NCBI GenBank assembly: GCA_964036045.1
Contig: OZ038390.1
Span: forward strand, 41,424,525 to 41,488,524
DNA length: 64,000 bases
Source: Eutreptiella sp. 'Long Island Sound 2002'
Taxonomy: Eukaryota > Euglenozoa > Euglenophyceae > Eutreptiales > Eutreptiaceae
Reading direction: 5' to 3'
The notes beneath the pieces are model-generated. The model was not told the DNA's origin. It saw nothing but the letters and a program-made list of their open reading frames with translations, and made no database searches. The translations under genes and the position numbers were made by a program. Below, piece after piece: positions 10,850 through 23,152 of the stretch. Numbering within the stretch: the stretch's first letter is position 1; every line of letters starts with the position of its first letter.

Positions 10850-11910
10850 GTAAATCAATAGTCAGAGGGTAGCCTATCAGGTTCGTGCATCAGAGGCCCT
10901 GGTAAATCAATAGTCAGGGGGTGGCCTATCAAGTTCGTGCATCAGAGGCCCCCAGTAAATGAACAGTCAGGGGGTAGCCTATCAAGTTCGTGCATCAGAG
11001 GCCCCTGGTAAGTCAATAGTCAGGGGCTGGCCTATCAAGTTCGTGCATCAGAGGCCCCCAGTAAATGAACAGTCAGGGGGTAGCCTATCAAGTTCGTGCA
11101 TCAGAGGCCCCTGGTAAATCAATAGTCAGGGGGTGGCCTATCAAGTTCGTGCATCAGAGGCCCCTAGTAAATGAACAGTCAGGGGGTAGCCTATCAAGTT
11201 CGTGCATCAGAGGCCCCTGGTAAGTCAATAGTCAGGGGGTGGCCTATCAAGTTCGTGCATCAGAGGCCCACAGTAAATGAACAGTCAGGGGGTAGCCTAT
11301 CAAGTTCGTGCATCAGAGGCCCCTGGTAAGTGAATAGTCAGGGGGTGGCCTATCAAGTTCGTGCATCAGAGGCCCCCAGTAAATGAACAGTCAGGGGGTA
11401 GCCTATCAAGTTCGTGCATCAGAGGCCCTTGGTAAATCAATAGTCAGGGGGTGGCCTATCAAGTTCGTGCATCAGAGTCCCCTGGGAAATCAATAAACAG
11501 GGGGTAGCCTATCAAGTTCGTGCATCAGAGGCCCCATGTAGATCAATAGTCAGGGGGTAGCCTATCAAGTTCGTGCATCAGAGGCCCTTGTTGACTCCAT
11601 AATCAGGGGGTAGCCTATCAAGTTCGTGCATCAGAGGCCCCCGGTAAATCAATAATCAGGGGGTGGCCTATCAAGTTCGTGCATCAGAGGCCCTGGGTAA
11701 ATCAATAGTCAGAGGGTAGCCTATCAAGTTCGTGCATCAGAGGCCCTGGTAAATCAATAGTCAGGGGGTGGCCTATCAAGTTCGTGCATCAGAGGCCCCC
11801 AGTAAATGAACAGTCAGGGGGTAGCCTATCAAGTTCGTGCATCAGAGGCCCTTGGTAAACCAAGAGTCAGGGGGTAGCCTATCAAGTTCGTGCATCAGAG
11901 GACCTTTGTG
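10850..11910 (+). repeat. 53-bp minisatellite, about 20 copies, with a dimeric higher order
   Basis: Each unit begins GTAAATCAATAGTCAGGGGG and contains CCTATCAAGTTCGTGCATCA. Between about 10905 and 11450 two variants alternate: one with AATCAATAGTC...GTGGCC and one with AATGAACAGTC...GTAGCC. This gives a 106-bp higher-order unit. The last, diverged copy runs across the ATG of the transposase frame at 11919, so the first dozen or so codons of that frame derive from the repeat. Confidence 0.9.
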
Positions 11911-11918
11911 AATCAATA

Positions 11919-14900
11919 ATGGGGGTTACCCTCTCACGTTCATCTCTCGTTGTAGACATGTCCATCTTAATGCTTTTGCTCTGCGCAATCTGCGATGTCG
12001 GCTGGAGCCTTGTGGGGCTGACCATAGTCCTTTGTGGTCTCGCTTCGGCCGCTGTTGTTCTCTCCCTTCTCCATCGGAGGCATCGTAGACACCACCAACG
12101 GCGGCGAAGACGCTCACCGTGTCAACTACTCCACAAGGGACGATGTGTGAGGAAGGAGATCCCCATTTTCGTGGCACTCCCCGACAGAACCCTCGTTCTG
12201 TGTGTGCCTAAGGATATCAGTGAGGCTGCCATCTCAGATCTGGTGAGGATCATCACTGGTGTGCCCGTTCATGATCAGCGAATTTGTAGAGTTTCACGCA
12301 GAACCGGTGACTGGGTCCGTAACGAACGGGTTCTTGTCCTGTTTCGTCTCCGCGGTGGTGTTGCATGGAACTGCATCCCGCTGCAGGATCAAACCGCAGA
12401 CTTCCTTCGAACCAACTTTTGGTCCCTCCACACGTCCATGGGCCACCCTACCCCCGCCCACATGACCTTGCTTTTTGAGGGTGTATATGACGATCCATTT
12501 TGTGCGACCTTGAGATCTGTTTCTTCATCAATGTTGGACAAAGTCAAAACGGAACCCGCGGAAGTGGCAGTTTCATCCAGACCTGCCCCCGTAAGAAACC
12601 CCCCTGCCATCCTATCTCCAACCCCGGCATCTGACTCGGGACCCACGGAATCTACGGATCCGGCCCCCTTAATTAAGCATGAGTTTAGTGCCGCCCAGTC
12701 ACCGCGTTCTGATCCTAAACCTCATCTCGACATCCCCCCCCGCAAACGCGTGAAACGCGAAGCCCATTGTCCCTCCGAGCACTCCCCCCGAGGTGGAGAC
12801 GAGGTTGGCTGCACCTTCCGGTCCCACACCGAAGCTGTTGCATACCTGAATAAGATTCGGGGGGAGTTGGCAATACATAACAGCGTTACCAGCAAGTCTG
12901 CAGGGGGGAGTAATTGGGCACGTATTGGTTGTCGCATTTGGGGACGCCTAAAACAACACGGGCGCCTAAAGGAGACCAGTAGAGCACGCCCAGAAAAGCA
13001 TCCCCGGCCTCTCACGAAGTCTGATTTGTGTCCATATGGTGCAACGCTAACCCATGATGCTGGCACGGGCCTGTGGAAGCTAACCGAGTGTAATTGGGAC
13101 CACTCTGACCATTGGTGGCCTGACGAGGAGGAGGCCCCCCCACTGGACAAATCAGCCCTCCCTGATGAGCTCTGGCACGACATTGAGCGGGCGTATGAGC
13201 ACCGTGAAATGCCGGGGCAAATTCTTATAAATTTGAGGAAGAAATATAGCGAGGACGCGTACCCAGCAATCAAAGGGTTTTCAACCCAGCACATCCAAAA
13301 TTTTTTCAAGTCCATCGAACGCAAGATGGGCCCAAATGATCTTGCACGTTTGATTAACCACCTAAAAATGCTCAAACAGGCAGATCCTGCCTGGTATTTC
13401 AATCATGAAGCCCCTGACCCAGTCACTGGTGTTGTACGAAGATGGTTTTTTATGACGCCAGAGCAAGTAAAAAACGCCAGAAAATATGCACAAGTCATTT
13501 TTGAAGACAACACGTACAAATCGAATCGGTACGGCGAGGCATTGGCCCTGTTTTGCGGTATCAACGAACATGGCCAAACCCTTCTCCTGGCTCAGGGCTG
13601 CATGCCAAGCAGTGAAAATGCAGAGGATTATGAGTGGCTCTGGCAGGAGTGGATAAAGGCAACCGGTTGTGCACCCCGCGTTTTGTTCAGTGATGCTGCA
13701 TACGCCCTCTTGGGGTCCGTTCCCAGGGTTTTCCCCCCGGACCGAACTGCTCACTTCCTCTGCCTTTTTCACATTTACAAAAATCTTACCGAAAGCTGCC
13801 GAAACTCCCTCGAGCAACACGATTTCACTGCTCTTGAGAGCGCCATCCGACAGGTTCAGGAGTGCCCAGATAAGGACGCTGCTGATATTCTCTGGCGCAA
13901 AATTCTGGAGGACCCCCGCTGGAAAACTGTCAAGGACTACCTTGGAGTCAGATCCCCCCTACATCGTCTTGACCGTTGGTGTGTTGCATGGCAGGTAGAA
14001 GTTTTTACCTTCGGCTGCAAGTCCACACAGAGGGCTCAGTCTTTGAATTGCCGCATAAAGCGCCACCTAACCACAAGAAAAGGTTACTACCACATTTTTT
14101 TATCTGTTTTGCACTTGCTCTCCAAGGAGGGCTATAAACTTGAATATACTGAAATGGTGAATCAGCGGCACGCCAATCACCAAATAGCTAACCAGACCTT
14201 CCCATTCTATGTCAAGTTCGTTTCAGGCAAGGTGACAAGCTGGGCGTTTGATAGAATGCTCCAGCAGATGAATGCTTCAACTGCGTAGCTCGTGTATGAG
14301 TATGACATGTCCAGGGAGGCCCAATATATAGTTGCTAACAGGGCGGCACCCTTATGGAACTATGATCGACAGTGTCACGATTCACTTGAGACGGAGTTGG
14401 TAGACCTACCTAGATTCTGTGCGATCTCCAATCGTGTGCACCAAATCCAAGGCAAAAATATAGTTTATGAGGTAAAGCGAAGTGAATCCAGCTGCACTTC
14501 GCGTTACATGAACTGTCCACATTATGTTTGTCTGTTCGAGCCATTGGCTGAGGATGGTGCCTATACGAAGTTTTGGTGTAGTTGTGGACTTGCTGTCCGA
14601 GTCGGGCATCCATGTCGTCACTATTTTGCTGTTTTGCATCATCGGTCATCTTCAGTCGGCTTCCATCTTGGGTTGTTCAATCCAATTTTTATTTTAAAAC
14701 AATTTCAGACTGCAACTCAGGTCCTTGTCAGTGCCAAATGCAGCAGCCAACGCCTCCCCCTACCCACAGTGCAGGTACCCGTGGCAATCCATGCTACAGA
14801 CGATGACATTATATTGACCGACATCTCCTCGTGGGCTGATTTGCCAGCCAGAACGAAACGCGAGCAGATTGTCCGCTCCCTTGGGAACCTGCAGTCCCGG

Positions 14901-15464
14901 ATGCGTCAATATATAAATAATGTGGATCGAGTGGCAACTCATCTTTCCGACCAGGGACAGGATGCAGGGGCCTTTCTCGAAGAAGAGGAGAGGCTACTGA
15001 ACCAATTTGTGGACATGCGAGCCTCCTCCACACAGGTCCATGTGGCAGGTGCACAAGCACCACGACCTGTTCCCCCGCCGGTGGCCGCCAAGCGAACCGT
15101 GCAGCCAATTGTCAGGAAGGCCGCTAAGCGAGGGGATGGTCCAAAGGGTGCTACAAAGGGAAGAGGTAGGGGTCAGGGTAGGGGTAGCGGTCCGCCGCTG
15201 AAGGAAGAGCTGAATGCTGCCCTTGAGCTTTCAGATGCGCTAACCACCGTGAATCAGGCTCCTGGGGGCCTGAGTGCGCAGCAGGCCGCGTATAATGATC
15301 AATTGCATGCACACATTCACAATATGGTTGACTCGGCTGACTCGGTTGATACTCGCTTGGCTCAGTTGTATGCTCGGGCTGCATGTGGGGAACAACTTTC
15401 GCCAGCTGAGTTGCATCAGTGTAAGCAGCTTTGGGAGTGGCGGGCTCAAGTGTCGAAGAACTAA
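11919..15464 (+). pseudogene. MULE transposase with N-terminal ubiquitin-like domain, one in-frame stop
   Basis: One frame runs from ATG 11919 to TAA 15464 with a single TAG at 14286-14288. In order: a hydrophobic stretch (residues about 15-50); an Arg/His-rich stretch (52-65); a ubiquitin-like segment (about 81-147) with IFV near its start, GVP.H.QRI in the middle and FRLRGG at its end; a Ser/Pro-rich linker with three sumoylation-type motifs (VKTE, IKHE, VKRE; Lys 210, 253, 279); a FAR1/WRKY-GCM1-like zinc finger (C371, C391, H395, H398); and a MULE transposase core with Asp530 (FEDNTY), Asp592 (FSDAAY) and C-x2-H (615-618). After the TAG come a SWIM finger (CSCG...GHPCRH) and an RGRG-rich tail. 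The transposase would cut and paste the element. The TAG removes the SWIM finger unless read through, so I call it a recent pseudogene. The first codons come from the repeat; Met14 or Met18 may be the true start. Confidence 0.8.
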
Positions 15465-15774
15465 GGACATTTCAAATTTCAAGTCTGAGTTTATGTTCCA
15501 TGCCTTCACGGTTCGCCTGTGTAAGGTTGGGTTATGCCTCCATGGCCCCCAGTTTTGAGCTACGGCTCCACAATGTATACTACTTTCATCATCGGGAAGC
15601 ACATCTCTTGCACATTGTTTTACACATTCTTTTGCACATTGCACAAAAAAAGATGGAACAATGCTTTCTTCGTGCCAAGTGTGCAAGGGCAGGTGAGGGA
15701 CGGAATTTCCAGTGACAACAATAGTGTGCAAGTCGATGGTTGGATCGGTGGGGGGACACTTGTGTGTGAGTAGG

Positions 15775-16925
15775 AGGGAGTTGAAAATGAGTAGGAGGGA
15801 GTGGATTTTCACTTGGAGGGAGTTGAAAATGAGCAGGGGGGAGTTGAAAATGAGCAGCAGGGAGATGAAAATGAGTAGGAGGGAGTGGATTTTCACTTGG
15901 AGGGAGTTGAAAATGAGTAGGAGGGAGTTGAAAATGAGTAGGAGGGAGTGGATTTTCACTTGGAGGGGGTTGAAAATGAGCAGGGGGGAGTTGAAAATGA
16001 GTAGGAGGGAGTTGAAAATGAGTAGGAGGGAGTGGATTTTCACTTGGAGGGGGTTGGAAATGAGCAGGGGGGAGTTGAAAATGAGTAGGAGGGAGTTGAA
16101 AATGAGTAGGAGGGAGTGGATTTTCACTTGGAGGGAGTTGAAAATGAGTAGGAGGGAGTTGAAAATGAGTAGGAGGGAGTGGATTTTCACTTGGAGGGAG
16201 TTGAAAATGAGCAGGGGGGAGTTGAAAATGAGTAGGAGGGAGTTGAAAATGAGTAGGAGGGAGTGGATTTTCACTTGGAGGGAGTTGAAAATGAGCAGGG
16301 GGGAGTTGAAAATGAGTAGGAGGGAGTTGAAAATGAGTAGGAGGGAGTGGATTTTCACTTGGAGGGGGTTGGAAATGAGCAGGGGGGAGTTGAAAATGAG
16401 TAGGAGGGAGTTGAAAATGAGTAGGAGGGAGTGGATTTTCACTTGGAGGGAGTTGAAAATGAGTAGGAGGGAGTTGAAAATGAGTAGGAGGGAGTGGATT
16501 TTCACTTGGAGGGAGTTGAAAATGAGCAGGGGGGAGTTGAAAATGAGTAGGAGGGAGTTGAAAATGAGTAGGAGGGAGTGGATTTTCACTTGGAGGGAGT
16601 TGAAAATGAGTAGGAGGGAGTTGAAAATGAGTAGGAGGGAGTGGATTTTCACTTGGAGGGAGTTGAAAATGAGCAAGGGGGAGTTGAAAATGAGTAGGAG
16701 GGAGTTGAAAATGAGTAGGAGGGAGTGGATTTTCACTTGGAGGGAGTTGAAAATGAGCAGGGGGGAGTTGAAAATGAGTAGGAGGGAGTGGATTTTCACT
16801 TGGAGGGAGTTGAAAATGAGCAGGGGGGAGTTGAAAATGAGTAGGAGGGAGTGGATTTTGACTTGGAGGGAGTTGAAAATGAGTAGGAGGGAGTTGAAAA
16901 TGAGTAGGAGGGAGTGGATTTACCA
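15775..16925. repeat. Purine-rich 21-bp minisatellite, about 55 units
   Basis: The unit GAGTAGGAGGGAGTTGAAAAT is interspersed with a 42-bp double unit containing GTGGATTTTCACTTGGAG. The plus strand is strongly purine-rich. Because the units are multiples of three and lack stops, long open frames exist on both strands (15712-16929 plus and 15240-16799 minus); these are by-products of the repeat, not genes. The sequence has triplex-forming (H-DNA) potential. Confidence 0.9.
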
Positions 16926-17363
16926 GTAAGGTATCGTTCCCTTATCTGGCGATAAAATAATGCAATTATTTTATAAATTTGGGCTGCAGAACGGTTCAAA
17001 ACATCCTTGTCGCCTTTTAGCAGAAGATCAGTTGCAGTAGATCAGTTGCAGTCGTTTTTTCGGTTGTCGTAAATGCGCGTGTCGCCTGTTCGTGCGCAGT
17101 CTTTCGCAGTCTGCTAGGGCCGCAGTCTGCATACCGTCACCGGAGGTAGTGCCTGGGTTGTACACTCCAATTGACCCGGTGCGTGCGACTGCCTACGACT
17201 GAGCAGGAAGTGAAGTTTTTTGCAGGTCACAGATGCCGTTCGCGGGCTGCAAAGGAAATTGAGCTGGACTTGCAGCACAGTGCAGTACAGTCGGTGGTTG
17301 CAGTGGCGTCCTTACATACATCTCTCTGTGAGATTAATCTGTTTTTGCTCATAAGGATTTTCA

Positions 17364-18194
17364 ATGGGCACTAGCAGCTCAAGTAGTCCTCACGCGGTTG
17401 AACAACGCCGATTCAACTCGCCAGAAGAGTGGCGAACGCATTGGTTATCATGCATGACTCCATGGCACGCGCGTTTCCCAGCTCCTGATGCTCCAAGTAC
17501 TTCCCAAAACGTTCTCACGGTTTGCCAATGCACGTTTCTCCCATGTTTGGTGTTGCTCGTGATATTCTCTCACGATTTCTCGAGGCATGCAAGGTGTAAG
17601 CGCAATTCGCAGTCGTGACATCCGCTCATGTGTCGTTGAGATACACTCCGTACTGTCACTTATCCGTGTAATCCACACCCCTTTGTGGGTTCACGAACGA
17701 TACGAATGTGGGTTCGTATCGGATTTCGATCCGGCGAACCCCACCAACTCGTGTGCCCTTCGCAGAAATTTGTAGTCTGCTGGCCCTTTTTCTTGTCCAC
17801 TTTTCACAAAATTGCTCCAATTTGCGAGCCGTGCCATGGCTCCATTTGCCAAAGATTCTCTTGTTTTGTTGGTTTTGAGGGTTTTCTCCATGTGATGCGT
17901 CATCTCACGCCAATTTCGCCAATAGGTCACGGCAAACCGGTGGCAGTGGTATAAGTGGCCGTTCCCTCTTCCAACCGACTACGTCATGGAAAATGGTGAA
18001 GATCAAGGTGACTTGGATTGTAATGAGGAGTGGGGAAGATTCGTAATGTGCCGCTCGATACGAAATAGATGTCAACAATTGTACAGTAACGGAGAAATGA
18101 ACAAGGATTGTGCGGGTAGGTTCAATCTTTACACGAAATGCATTCGAGCCAAGACACCCGAAGACCAAGCAGAGGTCTATCAACACCGTCGGAG
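17364..18194 (+). CDS. Small Cys-containing protein, DUF3128/PANTS-like (two exons proposed)
   Basis: Proposed exon 1 is 17364-17519 (52 codons, ending phase 0 at ACG|GTTTGC). Exon 2 starts at 17947 after GGCAG, also phase 0, and reads WYKWPFPLPTDYV into the segment from 17986. Its core has the spacing C-N-E-E-W-x5-C, then YSNGEMNKDC and a later Cys (YTKC), which resembles the DUF3128/PANTS-like family (small mitochondrial or synaptic Cys-helix proteins). The family match is from memory of its pattern and has not been searched. Exon 1 carries FNSPEEWRTHWLSC. A good donor (GGAG|GTTTGT) at 18195 probably ends exon 2; the frame itself stays open to TGA 18429, with less protein-like sequence. Later exons were not found. 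Confidence 0.45.
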
Positions 18195-18429
18195 GTTTGT
18201 TGGCCCGTGCACCACAACTTGTGCTCGGTTTGTCCGATATCGTGATAGGGAGAGTTGTATCCGAAGAGGGAGGCCATTCTCGGTTGTCGTGGCGTACAAA
18301 ACTCGCAAAGAATTCCACTATGCCCGAACAAAATTTTGTTCATCAGGTGGTGTACAATACCACCACATTACTTCACTTTGGCCAAGTTGCTCGGATACAC
18401 TCCAAGCTTACCGAGCATCCATCCTGTGA

Positions 18430-21400
18430 TTTGGACATTAGGTCCCAAAACCCCGGAATTTGGGTTGTCCAAGGGTTGGACCAACAACCCCTACCCCATC
18501 ACAAAAGACCAAAACTAGGGTCATCGGCTCTTTATAACGGATTGTGGAGGACCAAAGGCCCGCGATTTTGTTGATTTGCAAATGTTTGAGTATTTCTCCC
18601 AATACCGGTTGTAATTGTTTTGATTGATTATGAGACCTAAGGGGAGTGCTTCGGAGATATGTGACGTAGACGGGCTGTTGTCATGGCCACGTCGCAATTG
18701 ACCGAGCCGCAAATGTAAACGGCAAGGTGCGTTAAATGTTGGGACAAAGATTTGTGCATGTAGCCAGCGTGAAGCTCCTTACTTTGTTCCCGATAAATTG
18801 GGCAATCACAATGAGCATCATTTTGGGAAACGTGCTATATCCAATCGCCAAAACAATCGAGGCCTCGGAGTTGCAAAATACGCCTTGGGCATGCAACCGA
18901 TAATCTATCCGTCGGGTTTCGTGTATCCGGCTCGCTGACGGATACACGGAAGTGCCGCGCATGAGGTTGATGCACGGTGCCACAAGCACAGGCTCGTCCT
19001 AGTTTGTTCGTACTTCATGCATGCTCCATGCTGTGGCTCCTACGACCGGTGAGCGATGTAACTTTTTGATTCATTTTGTAGTCCGATCACGCTGGACAAA
19101 CATCCGTGGAACTTCAAGCCGGATTATATCGCTTTGCTGGATGCCCAAAAACGTATATTGGTGAACGACTCAAGTGACCGCGAAAGAGAAGAATAGGGAG
19201 TGTGACCACCACCTTTCGAGGGTTCGCTCTGTCACCTTTTGTTGGCTTTTTTGTCACCTTTTGTTGGCTTTTTTGCCTCGCCTCCCTCCCTCGGGTGCTC
19301 TAATACTTTGTTACGTTCACTTGAAGCTGGAACGAATTTTGGGGAGGATCGAATTGATGTGAACGCAGCTGTGACCACTTACTAACCCACAAGCATCCTT
19401 TTGATTGGTGCATTGTTCCCTCGTGGATTGCTTTGTTGTCGCATTGGTTGTCGCTACCGGAGCCATGCGGCACCACTTGAAATGACGCGACGACGATCAA
19501 CGTACCATTAATCCGTTTGACTTGGGCCATCAAAAAGACAATACTTCGGGATGACGCGCAAGAATGCTTTTCATAATCGATGGTTCCAAGGGGCAATTCT
19601 AATCGGGGATGTGGAACCCTAAGCCCGTTCGTGCGCCTCCCAAAATACTACTGGGCCATTCGCGGGCCACATTTCTTAGTCTTTGATGATATCGTTCATT
19701 GGTTTGTTCCTTCTTATGGCTACCCGTTATGTGCCCCACCGTGCCGAACCCTAACCTCTTGATTCGATGGTGAGTTGTTGATGGTTTTGTTTGAAAAACA
19801 TGCAAATGTTTGCAACCAAAAACAATGTTGCCTTGCCCTTGACTTTTGGAAAAAAATTGGATTCTAACAGTATGTACAGAATTGTCAATCTATGTCCATC
19901 ACTTGGTACGAAACATTTGCACAAAATCACTTTGTTTGATAACTACGGGCAAGGGTAGGGAGAACCACCACCCACTCATCCACGCGAATTGTAGTAGTGG
20001 AACCAATACATCGAGGATGGGGGGGGGGGGTCAAGATAATTGACACTTGCCCACCTTGTGGCTTTTATTTGTTAACCAAACGAGAAGAATGGAGGCCTAG
20101 TCCATTTGTTTCAGGGTTCTAAACCCCCTTTGTTGGACTCTATGACACCCGAAGCAATTTCCAGTTGTTCGTTTGACGAATTGCTTATGTGTTTACTTCG
20201 CAAATACCAATCTCAGTGGCATGGCGTATCTTTACCCAACCACCAACATCAAAACGCTCATTACCCTCACTTGTGGCCTCGCGAACAACCGCCAAACGCG
20301 AGGGTAGACGAGGATCCCCCCCCCCTTTGACACATTGACGACGATTGCGACCTGTTTGTGCTTGTCAAGTGTCGACAGCGTGCCCGTAGTGGCGCGCATA
20401 CACATCAACCCATCGGGTCCTTGGAAGCTTCCCTCGTTGCGCACTTCAACACTTCAATGCGAGCGCACCGGCCAAGTCCAACCCAGAATTGGCAACCGTG
20501 CCCACCGGAAAGGATGTTGTTGACAAGAGCATGATTTTTACCTCATTAACGTGGCCACCACCTTTGCCTTTAAGAGGGAGGGCTCATCCGCGAGAGAGTG
20601 CTAGATTTTGACATGCTTGGGTGAGGGAAGTTATTGAGGTGCCGATAGCAATGCCTTGGGAGATTTATATGAGGCATCATCCACGTTTTGTTTTTTGAAT
20701 TTGATGAATTTGAACAAATTTTTGAACAATATTTACATCCGCATGAGGATTTTTGGAAGAAAATTATACAAAATAGTGGGCATTGATTTTTTGGGATGGC
20801 CAGTGTTTTCGCCGACATGATTTCAGGATGAAACTGCTTTTTCAATATCAATCACTGCACCACTCCACCCGCACAAGCGATACACTTGTGAGTGAGTGTA
20901 AGGTATGTTGACATTTGACCACGAGCAAGGGTCATTCATGTTCTCCATTGTGGTGCATGTTGTGTCATTTGCATATCAGTGGATTATCCATATTGCAAGC
21001 AAGTTCAACCACCAGCTAGGAAGTGCAACATATTGGTGAAACGGAAGGGCAAAAAAGCTGGAAATGGTGAGGGGTGGCATTCGGTTTCCGCTTAAAAATG
21101 CCAAGCCTTGAAGACCACTTTGACCTTCCCACCACTGTTCCATAAATTCCTTAGGTGGTTCACCAAGTACAAATCAACGTAAAATCAATGGTGTGGCCAT
21201 GCTGGAATGTGTTCATATCCCCATGTTGCTGATGTCTATGGATCTTTTTGCCCCAAAGTCGTAAAACCGAACACCTAGCAGGCGTTTACCCCTCTGCCCC
21301 GTTTGTCGTTGTGTTTTGTGTGTTAAAATTTGCCTTGCCACGGGTGCATTGGCAATGTCGTATGCATAAAATGTCAGTATTAATTCCTATTAGGATTTAT

Positions 21401-23150
21401 TTCCGCCATTAGAACCCATGAATTGTGACATGCACCAAAAGCATGATTAATGGGATCCATCGATGGATCATGCAAGTGCGGTTCAAGGCCACCAATTTTT
21501 TTTCTACCACCGTTGATGCCCTTGGATTTGTCCACTAGGTCCCGTACCTCTTGGAAAATGATGATCATTAGCTTTCGCTCGAACAAGAATGACGAAGCGC
21601 AAAGTCAAAATGCATCCGATTCACTCGTATTTTTTGATGATATTCAAAATTGGATTTCATGGGATGCATACAATTCCCCAATCACATCAATCGATGCCGC
21701 ATGCTGGAGGAAAACAGGAAAACGCTTTGAAAAATTGGAAATCACAGAAATCTCAGCCAAATCGCATTTTGGAACCATGGCGCCATGTTTTGCCACCTTT
21801 CTTTTCGTTGGAGGGTGAATAGGTGAGGCGAACAAAAGATGGTTGAAATTGCTTTGCGCACATGCGGGAGTAGTTGTGTTGCACTCAAAATGGGGAGTTG
21901 AGACTTGCACCCAAGATGCATCAAAATAATTAGTTGTTGTAAGTACATGAGTATGCAGTAAGTGAAACAACTAGTGTTAGTTGGCATGAGGAAAGTCACC
22001 ACCAAGTGTTTTACCACCTGCGAAATCGGCAACAAATGCTTGGAGGGATCCTCTTTGGCAGGGAATGTCGCATTTTGACTTGTGGGGCAAAGAGTGTGGA
22101 GCCATGTATTAGGCATACTGAAACAGCAAGTAGCATAAGTCAAGTCAGAAACCCGGCTTCAATGAGCACAAGCAAAACTCCATGTACCTGGAAAACTAGG
22201 CTAAACCCATACACGAGCCACCTCTACCAAACATGGTTCGTTTGCACCCAAGAGGTATTGGCATATAGTGGAACGTGATGGAACACCAAAACCAACATTC
22301 GGCGGAAAAAGCCATTGAGCACCAATTGGAGGCCTTTGTTGCATGAGCATTTGTAGAGCAAGTGCAGGGAGGTGTGGAGGGTGTTGGATTTGGTTTGCCA
22401 GCCAGACAATCAAGGAATTGAATTGGATTCTTTGATTTCCTGCTATGCTCACAAGCCTCCCCACAAATAAGAACCCTCCATGATGCTCAACACCCCATGG
22501 ACCCAGCAGCTCTCAACATTTGTGCATGACACACCATGTGAGGGACAAAGGGGACATCATTGAGAGACCCAAAAATGTCGTTGCCCAAATTGGTTGTTGC
22601 AAGTAGCCAAGTAGACACATATGGCACGTTGCTGCTAACAACGTGCATTGTCCCCTATCCTTCATTGGACATGTCATTGGACATTGCCGCCCTTGGGCAC
22701 AGGCTACCAACCTTGGGCCCTTTTGGCTAGCTAAGAGGAGATGGCTGAGGACTCTACGATAGGCTATTGTCAGGTGGGGGGCTACCACAAACCGCATGGT
22801 AGAGCAGACTGTCCCGGGAGATGCAAAATGATCGTACAACCTGGAGGATTGAAGTGGATGTTGTTGCAGCACTGGGACAGCGGCCACCAAGGTGAGGGGG
22901 CCATGAATCATCACTAGGCTCGGCCTTGTCTTGCTCGACAGAAGCCAGTGACAATCCACATCACTGTAAATGCCCCTCCAAGAGCATGAGGCATGTTACC
23001 TCAGGGCGAGTGAGCAAGAAGTTTAGAATATAGCCCTGTGCTCCATGAGGGTGCCCACCTTGTTTGTGTGGTTGTGTGTGTGTGTCTGTCTGTCTTTCTG
23101 CCTGTGTGCATGTGACACTTAGCACTGGGGGTGACCATATTACAGAGGTG
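18430..23150. other. No supported gene; AT-richer spacer
   Basis: This stretch has lower GC than its surroundings, especially 20650-21450. I see a 22-bp tandem duplication at about 19228-19275, a G run near 20020, and short coding-like fragments without starts. An example of the latter is a roughly 30-codon plus-strand stretch around 20690-20782 that reads FEQYLHPHEDFWKK. These may be old transposon remnants. Nothing is strong enough to call as a gene. Confidence 0.4.
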
Positions 23151-23152
23151 CA

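Larger units (their letters stand above)
10850..16925 (+). mobile_element. Mutator-like element core with flanking minisatellites (boundaries unknown)
   Basis: A MULE transposase gene sits between a 53-bp minisatellite immediately upstream and a 21-bp minisatellite starting about 310 bp downstream of its final stop. Subterminal tandem repeats are known in some MULEs. I could not find terminal inverted repeats or a 9-bp target duplication by eye, so the limits given here are only the outer edges of the two arrays. Confidence 0.4.

Noticed and set aside
10850-11910. CRISPR-like array of regularly spaced repeats
   Set aside because: The units are contiguous 53-bp tandem repeats with no unique spacers, in a eukaryotic context.
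15240-16799. Large minus-strand ORF (519 codons)
   Set aside because: It is almost wholly translation of the 21-bp minisatellite; the same region is open on the other strand too.
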